DNA from: Chiua virens
Taxonomy: Eukaryota; Basidiomycota; Agaricomycetes; Boletales; Boletaceae
Assembly (NCBI GenBank): GCA_019787685.1
Contig: JAHNUO010000022.1
Location: 62,001 to 126,000 of the forward strand
DNA length: 64,000 nucleotides
Direction: 5' to 3'
Shown: piece after piece, positions 27,408 to 40,067 of the stretch
Position numbering within the stretch: the stretch's first letter is position 1
How the letters are laid out: every line of letters starts with the position of its first letter
Notes under the pieces: generated by a model
Database searches by the model: none
What the model saw: the letters and a program-made list of their open reading frames with translations, nothing else
What the model was told of the DNA's origin: nothing
Made by a program: the position numbers and the translations under genes

Positions 27408-28010
27408 GAGGAGCAAGAACGTCGTGTGGTGGAAAAGATCGTTAACTCCGATGGGCCTCTCTCGGCTCTCTCTTGCTTGCGTTCGTCGCTCGACGCTCGC
27501 CCTTAATGTTACATATTAGTAACGTTGACGTGATGCACCCTTACACTGAGGAAAAACTTGGTCTAGCCGCGGACTCTTGACACTTACCTCAAGGCCTCAC
27601 CTTCCGGTCCTCCCGATGCCGACTTCAATCCAGCAGACAGACGTAGACTACAGTTCACTGGCACGCTGAAATTTAATTCAGTAGTGACACCAGCAAGTTG
27701 TGCACCCCACCATGACATGACTGCGCTGCAAGCCTTCTGGAGGACTAGAACATAGAATACTACTTATAATATGTACACCTGAGTCCAATAAGATACATGT
27801 TCGTTGCCAAGTCCCCATCGCGCCGCGAGAAGTCCTCGTCATCAGCCCCAATGTGCACAACTGCGGCAAACGTAGTCACCAGGAGTCTCACCTTCACTTA
27901 TATTTCCATCTCGTCCGCTACCTTCAGTTGGGCTGTTCGTAGTTGTTACATCCTCCTTGCGGATCAGGCTGATAAATGAGCTAGATATCCATCGACATCA
28001 GCTCACCCTG
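27408..28010. repeat. Spacer between copies 3 and 4, carrying the duplicated 3' flank
   Basis: About 600 bases. The segment 27726-27990 repeats the 3' flank found after copy 3 (22548-22800). The segment 27417-27530, just upstream of copy 3, is rich in CTCGC/CTCTC-type words and does not match the upstream regions of copies 2 and 4. No gene. Confidence 0.55.
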
Positions 28011-31000
28011 TTAACAAGATGTTTGAGTTTGAACGCACTCGTATACCTGAACAGAAGTGACAGCGATCACTGTTCCTGCCAGAGAGAGGACCGAGATGGC
28101 AACCAAGCCGAGCAAGACTGGGAGAGCGGCCACTGTCACTACCGACCCATTGCCGATCAGCCTGATCAACCGGTCCCAGTGCTGTATATGAGGCAGCACT
28201 TCATCCCCGATCGGTATGAGATCTTCCTCTGATAATTCTCCGTCCACGGCTTTGATCATCTTATCAAGCATGTCATCGACGTCGCCTTGAAGGGTCCAGA
28301 AAAGTAAAATTCAGCAGATTCATTAATGTAAAAAGATCTGCTCACTTCGATTTGGAGTCTTGACTTTCCATGCTCGCATATCTGTCTGTTTAACCAGAGC
28401 GCCAGATAAATACAGATCCTTCAAATTGCCATATTCAATCGTCTCGCGCGTGATGCGCCGCAGTTTCGCTGAAAGAACGCATCGATAATTACATCTTTCC
28501 AGGTCTAATGGGATACTTGCCATTTTGAGCCAGGATGCATAGAGCGCATGCAGGTCCCATCATCCAGGAAGGTGACTTAGACAAGTGATCCTGTGAGAGA
28601 AGCATCTCGACAATCTCGACAATCTGAGGGCTGATGACTGCTTCACCATGTTCTGAAGTCACAGAATATTAATTGGAATGCTCCAGGTAGCAATGGTACA
28701 TACCTGTCTGAGCCAAGGCTGACAGAACCGTCACCCCTGCCTTCTGCACCTTCCATACCGGATCCTTGAGATTTTGTACACTCCTTTCAACGAGCTCACG
28801 GGTCCATGGTCCGTCTTTGTCTGGAGGTTGTCTTAGCTATACGCTGAAATCAATGGTTTAATACATACCAAGGGACTGGAAGACATCCAAACAAATCAGG
28901 CTCGTCCGAATTTCCTTCTTTCCCAGCTTCTTATTCAGAGCCTCTGTTATGTCATATTTTTAATCTTGTTCCGCAGGTCGTCTGGCTCGGATGTGTCAGT
29001 ATGCAGCCCTACATCGACAATAATGACGAGTTGTTTCGTCACCGTGTTGCATGAGGGCATGAAAAATCTCGAATCCCTCCATGGAACCCACAGCATCGTC
29101 GAAATAGCCCAATCGTAGCATCCTCACAATGTTTTTTGAAAGCTTCGTGTTCTCTTCGTTGGACGGTGTCATGTCTTTTGATGCGAGCTTCAATCCCACA
29201 ACGTCTACTGCAAGAAAGTTCGCTTACTATATTTCAAACAGGTAGCTAACGCGTAGGCAGCAAGCAATGCCCTGTCTTTGCATTGCAACTGATTGATGAA
29301 CAAGTCCAAGAGCCGGATCTCGGCTAGATGGTTGCGGATGATCTCGGCTAAGAAATCCTGAGCCGGCACCTGTATACCGACGAAGCTAAACTTACACTCG
29401 CAAAGTTTCAAAAGAGTCATCGTCGATGCCGTGCGCTCTCGAGTATTCCATTTCTGAGCGGCCCCTTTTAGTTCACCAATAAGCATTTTGTGTCCATCAT
29501 TCAGTTTCTCGGCGTCTGACACAATTGATCTAATGAAAGCGTGTCGGAGGTGTTAAATAGATGTCACTTACCAAGACCAAAGAGTTGACGCAATGATTGT
29601 TGCCTGAATTGCCTCGTTCGGGGTGTAACAGGACTAGGGCACTCGCAAGATTAGCTCGGATGTTTTTATTCGAAATATTCAAGTTCTCTAAAATGGATAA
29701 TTGAAAAGGCGACAAGTCCAAGAACGGACGGCTTACGTTTTTCACTGCGATCTAGGGTGAGCAGAATTTCGACCGCAAGTACACCGACAAGGCCCTCATC
29801 TTTTTTCGACAACTGGTTGAGTCTAGGCTTTATTGCGGAACACATGCGCCTCGCTATTGTCACGGGTCACTACCAGTTTACCACAGCTCGTGAATCGAGG
29901 TCCGATGCTCACCCTGTGGAGCTTCCTCAGCTGGTATTCGTGCCAGAGCCAACACCATCCGCAATGCGGCAGTCAGATGGTGGTAATCTGCAAGAAGTGA
30001 TGTCTTTCCATGTAGTGTAGATGACAGGAAGTGTCCTTACTCTTCATCTCTAATATTCGGGAAAGTCTCAACCCTCTTAGATTCTGATAATTGGCGTTGA
30101 GCATCTGAATGGTAGTCTTCCACGTGTCCTCTAACAAAGTATGAGGATAAGTGAGCTTTACGATCATTGTAGACGCACCATATTGCAACAGGCAAATCAG
30201 GCCATCCATTGCCTGCCCAAGGTTCCCACCTCTCTGGCTAAGAATCGCATCTAGTAACAGGACGAGTTTTTCCAAGACGTCCTTGATGAGGATGCGCTTT
30301 CGCAAAACTTGGTGTCTCGTCAGGGGTCTCAACAAAGCGACTATTCTCGGACCATCTCGGTGGTTTGGCACAACCAGAATGTCATACAGTGATTTCTGCA
30401 CGTCTTCCAATATGTCTTTGTTGAGTTGAGTGTGGGTCGGCGTATGACTCCCTGAGGGCGCAGCTTGCAAAAGTTCGATGTGGGTCGATGCGGCACGATT
30501 CGGGGTCACGTCTGGATCGCAAGCTGCCACAGAAAACTTGTTACGAGTCACACATCTAGAGGCAAGACACTCACATGCTTCGTAATAAGCAACGATTGCA
30601 GCGAGCTTCACAAATGGGGTGTGTTCGCGGTTGTCTATGAGTTTCGTAAACTGCTCTTGCCAACGAGGTACCTGCCTCAGGCAGTCTCTTCCTTCCTCTG
30701 AAAGTGCAGGCACTGTGAATATTCAGAGGTCGTGATAGAAATAAACCTTACTGAATCTCAACATGAACAACAATCTGTCAAGGTAGATTGAAGCAACCCC
30801 TTCCTTGCTACCTAAACGTTTCACAAGCTCTTCTGCAGCAGTCTTATCGAACAGTCCTATCTCCCAAATTAGATTGTTCGGTTCAGTATTTTCAGCTTGT
30901 ATCATGGGTATGTCGAAGCCCTCCCCTAGCGTTGCTTCTGGCTTATACGCATTTGCATACAGAATGGAAGCATGAAGCTTTTGGCCAGGTATGATACGCC

Positions 31001-32584
31001 GGGGCTGCGATCGATGTAGGCTAGGGAGTGCGAGGTCAATGGCATGAGCATGTCATCCATAGTGAATCTCACTGATTCTCACCATCGAGCACTTCCACCA
31101 GGACCACTAAATGATACTTGATGTGTGATGGGCATATACTCGACGACTGGCCATAGCTTGCACATTGAATTGCTGGTGCCGAAATCAAGATCAGCTGGAA
31201 CCCAGACTAGATCCGTTGGCTGCAGTTTGAGGCCGCTTTCTGTTGCTTCTCGTCGCATCCATAAAAGCAAAACGTTCCCAGACAGATGAGATTTCCCAGG
31301 TTTGCTTGTACCACCTCTGGTGAAATGATCCAAGTCGGTAACACAACTGAGCTTGAATGATGTACTCACATGTCTGAGTGACAACCTGCAAACCAGACTT
31401 CCTTGATGTCAGGGGGTTTGTTCTTCCTTCCTGCAGAGGACTCGGTCAGATTGTCGCCAGTAGTGCCTTGGTGGGGTTCACCAGTGGGACTTGTGTGTCC
31501 GGTGTTGGGGGAAACAAAGTATTTGTATTTCCCGTTGCTCGCCAGAGAATTCATTTCCTGGAAATACTCTGGCATGAGCTTGACCCGACGTTCGTCGAGA
31601 GCAAGCGCGTGTCGGAAATGGCACGCATGTGCCGCAGATGAGGATGTCGAAAGGAAGACGTCACCCTTTATGAGTCCCACAGATGAGATAGTATCCCTGA
31701 CCGAAATCAGTCTTAGGTGCATCCAAGTAGTAATTTAGATGCCAGAGTTACCAAACGCCAACAAAGTGCACTCTCAGGTCTCTCCAGGAAAATGTGTTCT
31801 TGAAGTGCCTAGTGATCTCTCTTGTCTTCTGAACGAATCGCTTTGAAGTAATCATAAGCCCTGCCCAAAGCATATTTGTCGAGCTCATGTACAGACAAAA
31901 CAACAACTCACGCTCCAATCTGTTTCTCTGTTGGGATCCTTATCAATCCAACCTGAAATATGCGTTCCAGTCCAATTGAATGACTCAAAAATGTATTCGC
32001 CCTGTACCTCGTGTATCATTCCCGCCAGAACCCATACTTGATATGCACCCCGAGAGAAGCCTGATACCATCACCATTAGCTACGTGCAGTGTGAAGATAA
32101 CCCCATTTTACCAAATAGGTAATTTGGTCCCCGTTTTCATACTTATCTGCTAGCCAGCGATACGCATCCTTGACGATCTCCTCTATGCTCCTGTAATTGT
32201 ATATTTCATTACCTTACAGCGTTTGGGATCATAACAAGTATGTACGAACCATCCAAACACCATGTCAAGTTTTTCGGAGATTCCTTGTGAATTCAGACGT
32301 GTGCTAATTCCACTGGAATAATACACGATCTGTTTTGGACTTGCCGCTTGCTGATCGATCTTGGCAAACAGTTTGACTACATTGGTATTCTGACCAAAGT
32401 AGTCATTAGAGACATTGTAGAGTCAGCGTGTAGACATTACCTCTTTCCTGAATTTGTTACAAGTGCCATCGATGCACACCACAAGATTCCTCATATTTCC
32501 CCTGTTTTGAGTATTGCACTGAAGACATCTAGAAGGCAATGCCGGGACTACGATTGAGCTAGCCTGAGGACTCTCCGTGGTCAT
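28011..32584 (-). CDS. DUF2235 alpha/beta-hydrolase-solenoid-membrane protein, copy 4 (probably frameshifted)
   Basis: Fourth paralogue, starting MTTESPQAS at 32584. It has the same motif order: RCLQCNTQ, NLVVCIDGTCNKF, GFSRG (32061-32047), DTISSVG, HFRHALALDERRVKLMPEY, WFAGCHSD. Differences from copy 3 include GFSRGAYQVWVLAGM (Arg to Trp) and a Val-to-Ile change after CHSD; several fit C-to-T or G-to-A transitions at CpG. In the solenoid exon at about 29575-29720 the sequence is 28 nt shorter than in copy 3. The following acceptor also lies 13 nt closer to SDAEKLND. As I read it, the exon ends in phase 0 while the next needs phase 2, so translation would stop soon after. If so, the product is a hydrolase domain with a truncated solenoid and no membrane tail. 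The remaining 3' exons stay well preserved, ending YECVQTQTSC. Confidence 0.75.
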
Positions 32585-34263
32585 GAGAAATAAGAATGTG
32601 TGGTGGAAAAAATTGTTGACTGTTGACGCGGTGCATGGGCTCAAATAGTGCTGCAACACAAGGAATCAAGTTGCATGTTTCCACTACATGTGCGGAGTGA
32701 AAAAAAGGAAATACGAACAATCAATGAAAGCCACGGCTTAGTTCATTTCAGTTTTCCAATGGTCCTGTAACTCCCATTGAGTAAAAGGTTGAGTACTCAA
32801 CTGGCTTACTAAACCTCCGTGCTTGTGTCTAGCTATTGGCCAATGCTATGGGTGATCCAAGCCTAGGAGAGGGTACCACCTTCCTGCCGACTTACATTCG
32901 CCATTGTGTTGAGTGGCAAGTGACCTGGTGAGCTGCATGTTCACCTGGTGGAGTCAAGCGAAAATCATGACGAGATGCGCTATTTTGATATTGCCAAATC
33001 AAATACATTACTATCCATATGGGTTGTAGACACTGACTCCAGCTTTGACTCCTGAAGAATCCAGATCGAATGTATGGTCTATACTGTGGGAAGTAAATAT
33101 GGTACATAAATAGCGAGCTGGTAAATATATCAGTAATGACTGACTCGGAGTACAGCATGCATATACGTATGTACCCCCTCTGTGCCAAAACATCACCAAC
33201 ATCATCCAATTCATTCTTCCCTATCTTCACCATCCATCTGGTCAAAGTTGTGCTCATGCTCCCTTTTTGCACCTGTCAAGGCAATACAATGGCTCAGTGA
33301 TTCGGAGAGTGTGCGTGATGTGAAGCAGTAAGGATGCCAGTGAGGCTGCGTGAGGGTGTGCGATACATGGTGAGAGCAAGTATGGGGACAGTGGAGTAGT
33401 CATCGTGTTGTCATTGTCACACTGCTTGAGTGAGGAAATGCGCCAGTGGCACAAACACGGCATGCTGGCACAACCATCGTCATCATCATTGGTACCCAAG
33501 TTGGCGTTTGGTGTTGTATTGCTTCGAAATTATCCTTGTTGTTGTTGTTGTCATGTTTGCCATGAGTGACGGGGTGGAGATGTAGTGAGGGCAAGGTGAT
33601 GGTGTGCGAGGTCGACCCATCGTCAGTAAGTCAAGGTGTCTTGACCACACTAAATAGTGCACCTTCAAGCCATCTCTTCTCCTCCAAGTTGTTGTGTGCA
33701 TAAATGGTGGATGTGCCTGCTTGCACTCACCACAGCACACTGAAATGGACGTGCACACGGCATGTGCGCATTGTCCTCCCACTGGCAAATCTTGCCCTCT
33801 CCCAAATTTGTCCCACCTCACTGCTGGTTCGTTGCACCAAGTGATATACTGTGTCCACTCGCTGCAATCATCCACATGCTGTGCTCATTCACAGGCCTCC
33901 CACAGCTTGCTTGTGCTCCCAAACCTTGCCCTCTGCCTACCTACACCTTGCCTTCACTCACCTAGAATGCCTCCGAGTCACCGCCCCTCCTACACTCGCC
34001 CTCACCTCCTTCTACATCTCACCACCTCCTCTCATACCATTGTACTGCTGGGTTGTCGTGGTGGGACAATGATGCGACATACTAGTAGCCTGAGTGTTGA
34101 TCTTCTTATCTCCCGACCATCATCATCATGCATCTCTCTTGCTCTCCGCCTTCCACATCACCCAGGCTATAGTGTCACTTTGATGCATTCTTAGACTGTC
34201 CTTGCCAGCAAAACCATGATGCAAAAGCATGACTGACAGATTGTGCAATGTAATGCAATGAGC
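32585..34263. other. Intergenic, low-complexity pyrimidine/purine-skewed DNA
   Basis: The first about 130 bases are the copy 4 promoter side. From about 33250 to 34200 the DNA is strand-skewed, with many CAC/CTC and GTTGTT words (for example 33536-33551). This creates long but featureless open frames on both strands. No gene or recognisable mobile-element protein was found. Confidence 0.45.
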
Positions 34264-34637
34264 TGATGCATCATTGTGGTGCTATCCTGCAGCCTGCCAC
34301 TGGTATTTGATGCATCACGGTACTATCCCGCTGGCTGAGCACTCATCACAGGCGCTATCCCGTGGTGCACAATCCTGCCAATTGATGCATCACAGTTGCT
34401 GTCCCGCGGTGCACAATCCCGCTGGTTGATGCATTACAGTTGCTGTCCCACGGTGCATATCCTGTTAGCTGATGCATCACAGTCGTTATCCCACGGTGTG
34501 CTGTCCCGCCGCCGGCTGATGCTCGCTATCCCGCAGCCCGCCATTTGATGCATCACTGAGCACTATCTTACGGTTGCACTATCCCGCCGGCTGATGCATC
34601 ACGGTTGCTATCCCGCAGCCCACCATTTGATGCATCA
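34264..34637. repeat. Left cluster of TGATGCATCA palindromes
   Basis: Seven exact copies of the 10-bp perfect palindrome start at 34264, 34308, 34383, 34470, 34546, 34592 and 34628, plus a one-mismatch copy at 34427. They are spaced about 36-90 bp and separated by degenerate units containing CTATCCCGC and GGTGCAC. Further exact copies occur at 35331, 35344, 35420 and 36800. They probably serve as subterminal transposase-binding repeats (inference). Confidence 0.8.
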
Positions 34638-35620
34638 TGGGGCGCGCTGTCCCGCCAGCTCAGTCCTCTTTAGGCGATGTGTCCCGACTTGCAAGTCTCT
34701 GCAAACACCCTCATCGTTGATGCAATCATTTGATTGATCTCTGCATAGTAAACACTCAGCTTTACGCCGGCAATTCCCAGTAATCTAATTATAGCACCCA
34801 CTATTAATATGGCCCTGTGAATGTGCCCTTTGAAAGTTCTGGCCTTCCCCATCCACTTTGAATGCGCTGCGGCCTCAGGCACTCTACCCACTGCAACTCA
34901 ACCTGCATACTCGTAGCCCACCCCACACAACAACGATGGTGATACTATCGCACTTGTCACACCATCGTCATCGTTGCCCTTGCCCTTGCATTTCACCCTC
35001 ATCACCGTCGTCATCGCCACCGCCTTCTCCCTCAGCCAGCCCTCTCTCCTCTTCTCTATGCATCCACCATGTATCTTTGCAGGAAGATACTGTTGTGCTC
35101 GTTGCACAACCCTGGAATCCAGGATGCGCCTTGTCCCTCCTTGGCACTGTGTCATGCTCGATTGTTTTTTTTTGCCACATACATACTAAACTTTGCAATC
35201 TTGTCTACAGACTACTACAGAGTCCTAGTACTTCATTGCCATGTAACTACTTACTATGATTTACCTATTACACTTTGTCTTATTACATTGTAATGTTTGA
35301 AAAGAAAAATGATACATGAGTGATGCATGAGTGATGCATCAGGGTGATGCATCAATTGCTGATGATACTGGAGTGCCGAAACTTCAAGTTGGCCGAAACT
35401 GAGAGATGCAAGATCTAAGTGATGCATCAATTACTACAACCGAGACTAAGAACTAGATGACATCCAACAAGTAGCTCTCTTACAAAAAGTAATTACAGAA
35501 GTTGAATGGAACCTGAACGTTTAACAAATCCATGCAAACCAGCACGTCATGGATTCATTTTACCCTCCGTTTCCTTTCCGAAAGACTGAGTCATAAATGA
35601 TAAAGGTGGATAAATTGTAC
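34638..35620. other. Non-coding stretch inside the KDZ element
   Basis: About 1 kb between the left palindrome cluster and the first accessory gene. It contains three more TGATGCATCA copies (35331, 35344, 35420). Open frames at 34858-35259 are low-complexity Ser/Pro/His runs and are not supported as genes. Confidence 0.45.
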
Positions 35621-38119
35621 TTACTTGGGACTCTGAGCCTTCCCCTGAGCATCGCCGCCAGATCTCTTTTTCCTGCAGCTGGCCGGCTTCTGTTGGCCAT
35701 GCGTTCCTGCTTCTACAAATCTCAACTGATTGGTACCAATCACATCGGCCTCCTCATTACGAGTGGACTTCTTAGATACTTGCTTGGACGTCCAGATATT
35801 TTTTGGCTCCACAATATGTGGCATGGCACATGGAGCAGGACAGTCCTCAGATGGCGATGTCATTACAATGGGTGATGAAGATATAGGCTCAGCAAGGATA
35901 GGGTTGCAAGGGGGTGGGTTGTCAGTGGCCGGCAGCTGAACCTTCTTGATCGCGGTGGCATCATTAATACGATCCTTCTCTGCAGGTACGAGAGGCCCAG
36001 GGACAGAAGCCTTCCGATGGACTACTTTGGGGTGCGGTCTAGGCTTGGCGATTGCGGATGTATCTAATATGGGACTCGGAGCTGGAGAGATCGATGGGGG
36101 TGTCAGTAACATGGGAGCAGGAAAGGAAACTTTGGGTTGAATCGCTTTTGAACACGATCTGGATGTGGTGGCTAGGGACTTGGGTGTATCTGGACCTGGG
36201 CCAACCGATACCCATGTGGCAACAGGAAGCCTCATCGGGGGAGCTGGGGGTAAATGGGGCTTGTCATCGTCAAAATTGGCAGGAACAGGGGGTAAACATG
36301 GCTCGTCGTCGTCAAAATTGGCAGGGACAGGGGCAAACATGGCTCGTTGATGCCTTTGGGACCATTATGAACCATCAAGTGCTCGCCAGATATAGAAGAG
36401 GCTGAGAATTCATAAAGTGTTCCGACCCCTGAGGACCAACTGGGAAGGAACATTGGATCACCCAAGCCAGCCACATATGGGGAGCCTTCCATGATGTCAA
36501 CATACCCGGATGGAACGCTCAGGCTTGCGGTGGAACCTAAGCCTGGAGTGACATAGTTGTTGTTGATAGAGGGAACAGAAGGGAAATGGGACGGCACGGC
36601 ATTAGTGAAACCTGGGACTGCCCCAAGGTCTGGTCCCATCTATAACCATGTCAGTATAAATTGAAACCACAACGAACGTTCACTATATTACCTGCGATAT
36701 GTCCACATTTGTCAGAGACGGCGGCATGTTTGAAAACAACACATTTTGCATCCCATACGATACATCAAATGGTGTGACCCATGCATTGCCTCCACTGAGT
36801 GATGCATCATGTAGATCAAGGGTCTACAGATCTGATTAGAGAATCTGGATATAAATCAATGATCTATCTCCTCACCTCAAACGCTTCCTGAGACATATTG
36901 CTACTCTCGTTCACACCACCCTCCGCACTGAAACACTTGGTCTCCCGTACCATGTCCTCAGTCTTTGTTTCCTTAGCATCATCCTCAACCACCTCAGCAC
37001 AATCAGAACCAGTCTCAGAGAGCGAAGACTCAGGGCCTCCATTAGCATGAGCAGACGTCGAACCACACTCACCAAGGGCTACCATGAGAATATCAGTAAC
37101 CGTCGAAGACATCATTCACATCCACTTACGAAATAAAGTTTCAGTGTAGTCATGAAATGCTGACAACATCGCCTTATCTTGGTCTGGGTAGATATGGGCA
37201 AAGGAGTTCCCTTGTGCCGTGACGTCTGGATGGCATCTGACACGGAGTTACCGGAAATCAGTCACAATGCTGCAAGTGATGCATAGAACTCACGATATAG
37301 AAGTGATCTCCCAATTCTTGGATGGGTCTGGCCCTGCGCAGAAGAAGGAGACTGCAAAACCACAGTGTCGCCTGATCAACACAGCAATATCTGCCAGTGC
37401 AAAAGGAAGTTCGCCAATTGCCCTTCCAAAATATGTCAGATTAATTTTTGCGTGCAACAAAATGAAGGAACTTGGACCATTTTATCGTGGCTGGATCCAA
37501 AGATTTGTCAGTCGCTTCTGTGGGCTTCTTTTTCTGCAACTCGTACATGATCTTGATTCTATCCTTCATGTCATCATCTGCAGCTTCCAAGAGCTCTTTT
37601 GACAGCTTTTGACCGGCATTCAAGATCTCTCCAGGAGTGTGAAGGTTCCCAGACTCTTGCTCAGCTTTGATGAGCAGCTTGATCTTTTCTTTATAGAACT
37701 CCTGCAAGTAGAGTTCAGATTGACTGAGGACACGAGATGGCTTCGAGGTGAGTGCTTGTTTGAACATGGATGTCTTCCCCTTCTCCTTGCGATTCTTGCT
37801 CGAGGAATTGAAACGCCAACGATACCATCTCTTCAGTTTCTGTTTACAGTAAATCAACTATGGTGACAATATCAGTTTCCAAACTCACATTTTTTCGATC
37901 TTCAATGGCTTTGCGTAAGATGGTGCCCTGTTCTGCGGAGAGTGGACCATCAACACCTGGCAGGCATGCTGCACGCTCTGGCCATCTTTCAAACCACGCT
38001 AAGTTGACATCCATCCAGAAAGGGAGATAGTTTTTGGTCTCTGTGTAACTGAGGTAGTCATTGACACGAGATTGTAGAAACATTGTCTGTTCTTCCGTTG
38101 CCCACTCTGGTGGTGCCAT
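35621..38119 (-). CDS. Uncharacterised KDZ-associated protein, Agaricomycete-specific type
   Basis: Multi-exon minus-strand gene model; function unknown. It probably starts at 38119 with MAPPEWATEEQTMFLQS. The first exon continues with a WFERWPE motif. A clean intron follows (GTGAGT at about 37888), then a basic segment (LKRWYRWRFNSSSKNRK) and a helical region (ELYLQEFYKEKIKLLIKAEQ). From about 37460 to 37290 comes a segment ending GFAVSFFCAGPDPSIQELG. Later exons encode Ser/Pro/Gly-rich sequence and a basic tail (KKRSGGDAQGKAQ). The MAPPEWAT..FW..WFxRWPE start and the late AGPxP motif remind me of a hypothetical family widespread in mushroom genomes, often near transposons (from memory). The 3' end is uncertain because AAGTAAGT at the stop could also be a splice donor. 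Confidence 0.5.
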
Positions 38120-38918
38120 GTCACTGGTAGTGGTATACGGGCTGGAGATGGTGAAAAAAATCACACGAACTGCACTGGTGTCGCTCCGATAAAGCAAGCA
38201 CCTACCACTCTGTCTGAGGCAGTTGCATCGTCATCAATCGTTAATGATCCTGTGCGATCTTCAATTGTCATGCTTACCATGTCAACTCTGAAAGATAAAG
38301 GTAAATCAAATTCCTATCTTGGTATCCAGCCAATGAACTGGATGGGGGCGGCGAGCTGTTGTATGGTCATTTCTATGCAATAAAAAGTCAACTCCGGGCT
38401 GTCTGCCACAACAAGTGATGAAATTATAAGGCAATCCAGTGACTTCATGCATGAGAGTTGGCGTGAAGCTTGTTCCCACAATCAATGAATTAACCCCTGT
38501 GTTGTGGAATGAATGAAAACATATACTTGCAAGTCTCGTAGAGTGACACGATATATCATGGCAAGATAAATCACATGTACTTGCAACGCTTGTGTGACAT
38601 GCCTGGAGAAATATGGTCCCTATGGACCTAGTGTTGTTGATCAGGTATAACTGTGCTTTCGAACGGAACAATACGAACATTCAAGTTGGCACATTTTTCT
38701 GTTTCTGACAGTACGACAACAGAATTGCATGTGGCTTTTGGGTACCGATGTGTTCGTGCACCATCATTCCGTTCAATATGGGTGTCAGAACCTCCTTAAA
38801 TCACTTGAGAGGTGCTACAATCTCAATTTTTTGAATAAAACTGAGAAAACTGATCATTTCGAAGTGCGCAAGTACTTGTACCAAATTCGTAACAGACGTC
38901 TTGACTCTTGATTTCTTC
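38120..38918. other. Gap between divergent accessory genes
   Basis: About 800 bases between the divergent genes at 35621-38119 and 38919-39684, so it probably holds both promoters. Open frames here show no recognisable domain. Confidence 0.4.
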
Positions 38919-39684
38919 ATGGCTAGGCCAGGCAGACCAAAGCTATACCATACTCCGGCTGACCAGCTGCATGCTAGACGTTTGCACAGTCAAAAATACT
39001 ATGCCAGGTACTGACATATCTATGTCTATCCTATTTTACTGGCTCTGCTGACCATTGTAATCCCTAGGAATTGCGAACGGATAAGCGAGAAGAATAAACA
39101 AAGGTATCGGGAACGACAGCAATGGTATGTTTTTATGTGTCCCACTACTGAGTAGAGTGCAACTCACTCTGACCACTCCATCAAGTGCACAGGACAGTGA
39201 CCCTGGTCCTGATCACACTGACATGCGAACCACCTCATCTTCTTGCCAGTCAACTAAGTGGTAGGTGTATCAGCCTACCATCCCTCTCTTCTGACCAATA
39301 CTAGGTATGTTCTTTAGCCTCAAACTGAATACTGTGTCGGCTGTAGAAGTGGCGCTCATGGCGATCATCAAGGGTTCCCTGACCACTTTCCTAGACTGCA
39401 CCCTTCAGAGTCATGACACATTCTCGAGGATAGGAGAATGTCTTAGTCACACACTGAAGCAAGCCGAGGACATACGTGGTTACACCCATGATATCCACGC
39501 AAAGGTCCTCCAAGTGCATGGGGTCAGCACTGAGCTGCGATGTGTGGAGGTTACCTCCTGCCGTGTCCGGCAAGTCATCCAGTCGGTGGAGGATGTATTA
39601 CTTAATTTAGAGGATTCTGTGGAGATGCACTGCGGGGGGCAGCTGGCTTACCAGTCTCTTCCAGATGTTGTACCTGTCGTATGA
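38919..39684 (+). CDS. Uncharacterised basic protein gene, KDZ-associated
   Basis: Starts MARPGRPKLYHTPADQLHAR at 38919, an N-terminus I associate with a fungal hypothetical family (x-GRPRLYHT..) of possible DNA-binding character. Exon 1 (38919-39007) and exon 2 (39068-39124) join in frame across a GT-AG intron, giving a run of Arg/Lys/Gln (NKQRYREQQW). A Ser/Thr/Asp-rich exon follows (about 39190-39260), and a last exon up to 39684 is predicted helical. The junction into the last exon did not resolve cleanly in my reading, so the model may be imperfect or the gene damaged. Function unknown. Confidence 0.4.
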
Positions 39685-40067
39685 CTAATCAAGTTCTGGG
39701 AAGTTTGGGTTCGATGTCTTCTGAGGATCACACTGACGCTGTTTCAAGTGATTGAGTAGATCTGCCACTGGCTAATTAGATGTTTCATCTCAAATCATTT
39801 TCAGGAAGACTTGACACGACAATATGATTTCCTTAAGTGTACGTCACATGGCCACTGACAACCACTGAGAACATGAGGCTATCTACAGTAACATTGGCAT
39901 CTGAACTGCTCCAACCTCAATCGCATGCAACATGGCCACCAAGCCACTATTGAGGGTTTGTACATGATGGAATGAAGTAGAACTGATAGCAAGTACATGG
40001 GGCACAGTCACGTTCCTAGATGAGTCATGTCAGGCTCACAATATTGATTTGGCAGGCTAGTAATCAC

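Larger units (their letters stand above)
10296..32584 (-). repeat. Tandem array of four DUF2235-solenoid genes
   Basis: Four paralogues lie head to tail on the minus strand with the same domain order and matching intron positions wherever compared. Copies 2-4 have units of about 5 kb; copy 1 is separated by a longer spacer and is more divergent. Copies 3 and 4 are almost identical over long stretches, including introns and 3' flank. This fits a series of unequal-crossover duplications, with recent duplication or gene conversion between copies 3 and 4. Confidence 0.85.

Noticed and set aside
31030..31100. Apparent stop and frameshift in DUF2235 copy 4 after GGSAR
   Set aside because: Copies 1 and 3 show that this stretch is an intron (GTGAG..CTAG) joining in phase to the LH..PRRIIPGQ exon.
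33486..34194. Long open frames on both strands
   Set aside because: Strand-skewed low-complexity DNA creates them; the translations are Ser/His/Pro/Cys-rich without motifs.
34264..34637. Evenly repeated units that could suggest a CRISPR-like or satellite array
   Set aside because: Eukaryotic context, variable spacing and degenerate spacers; it fits transposon subterminal repeats better.
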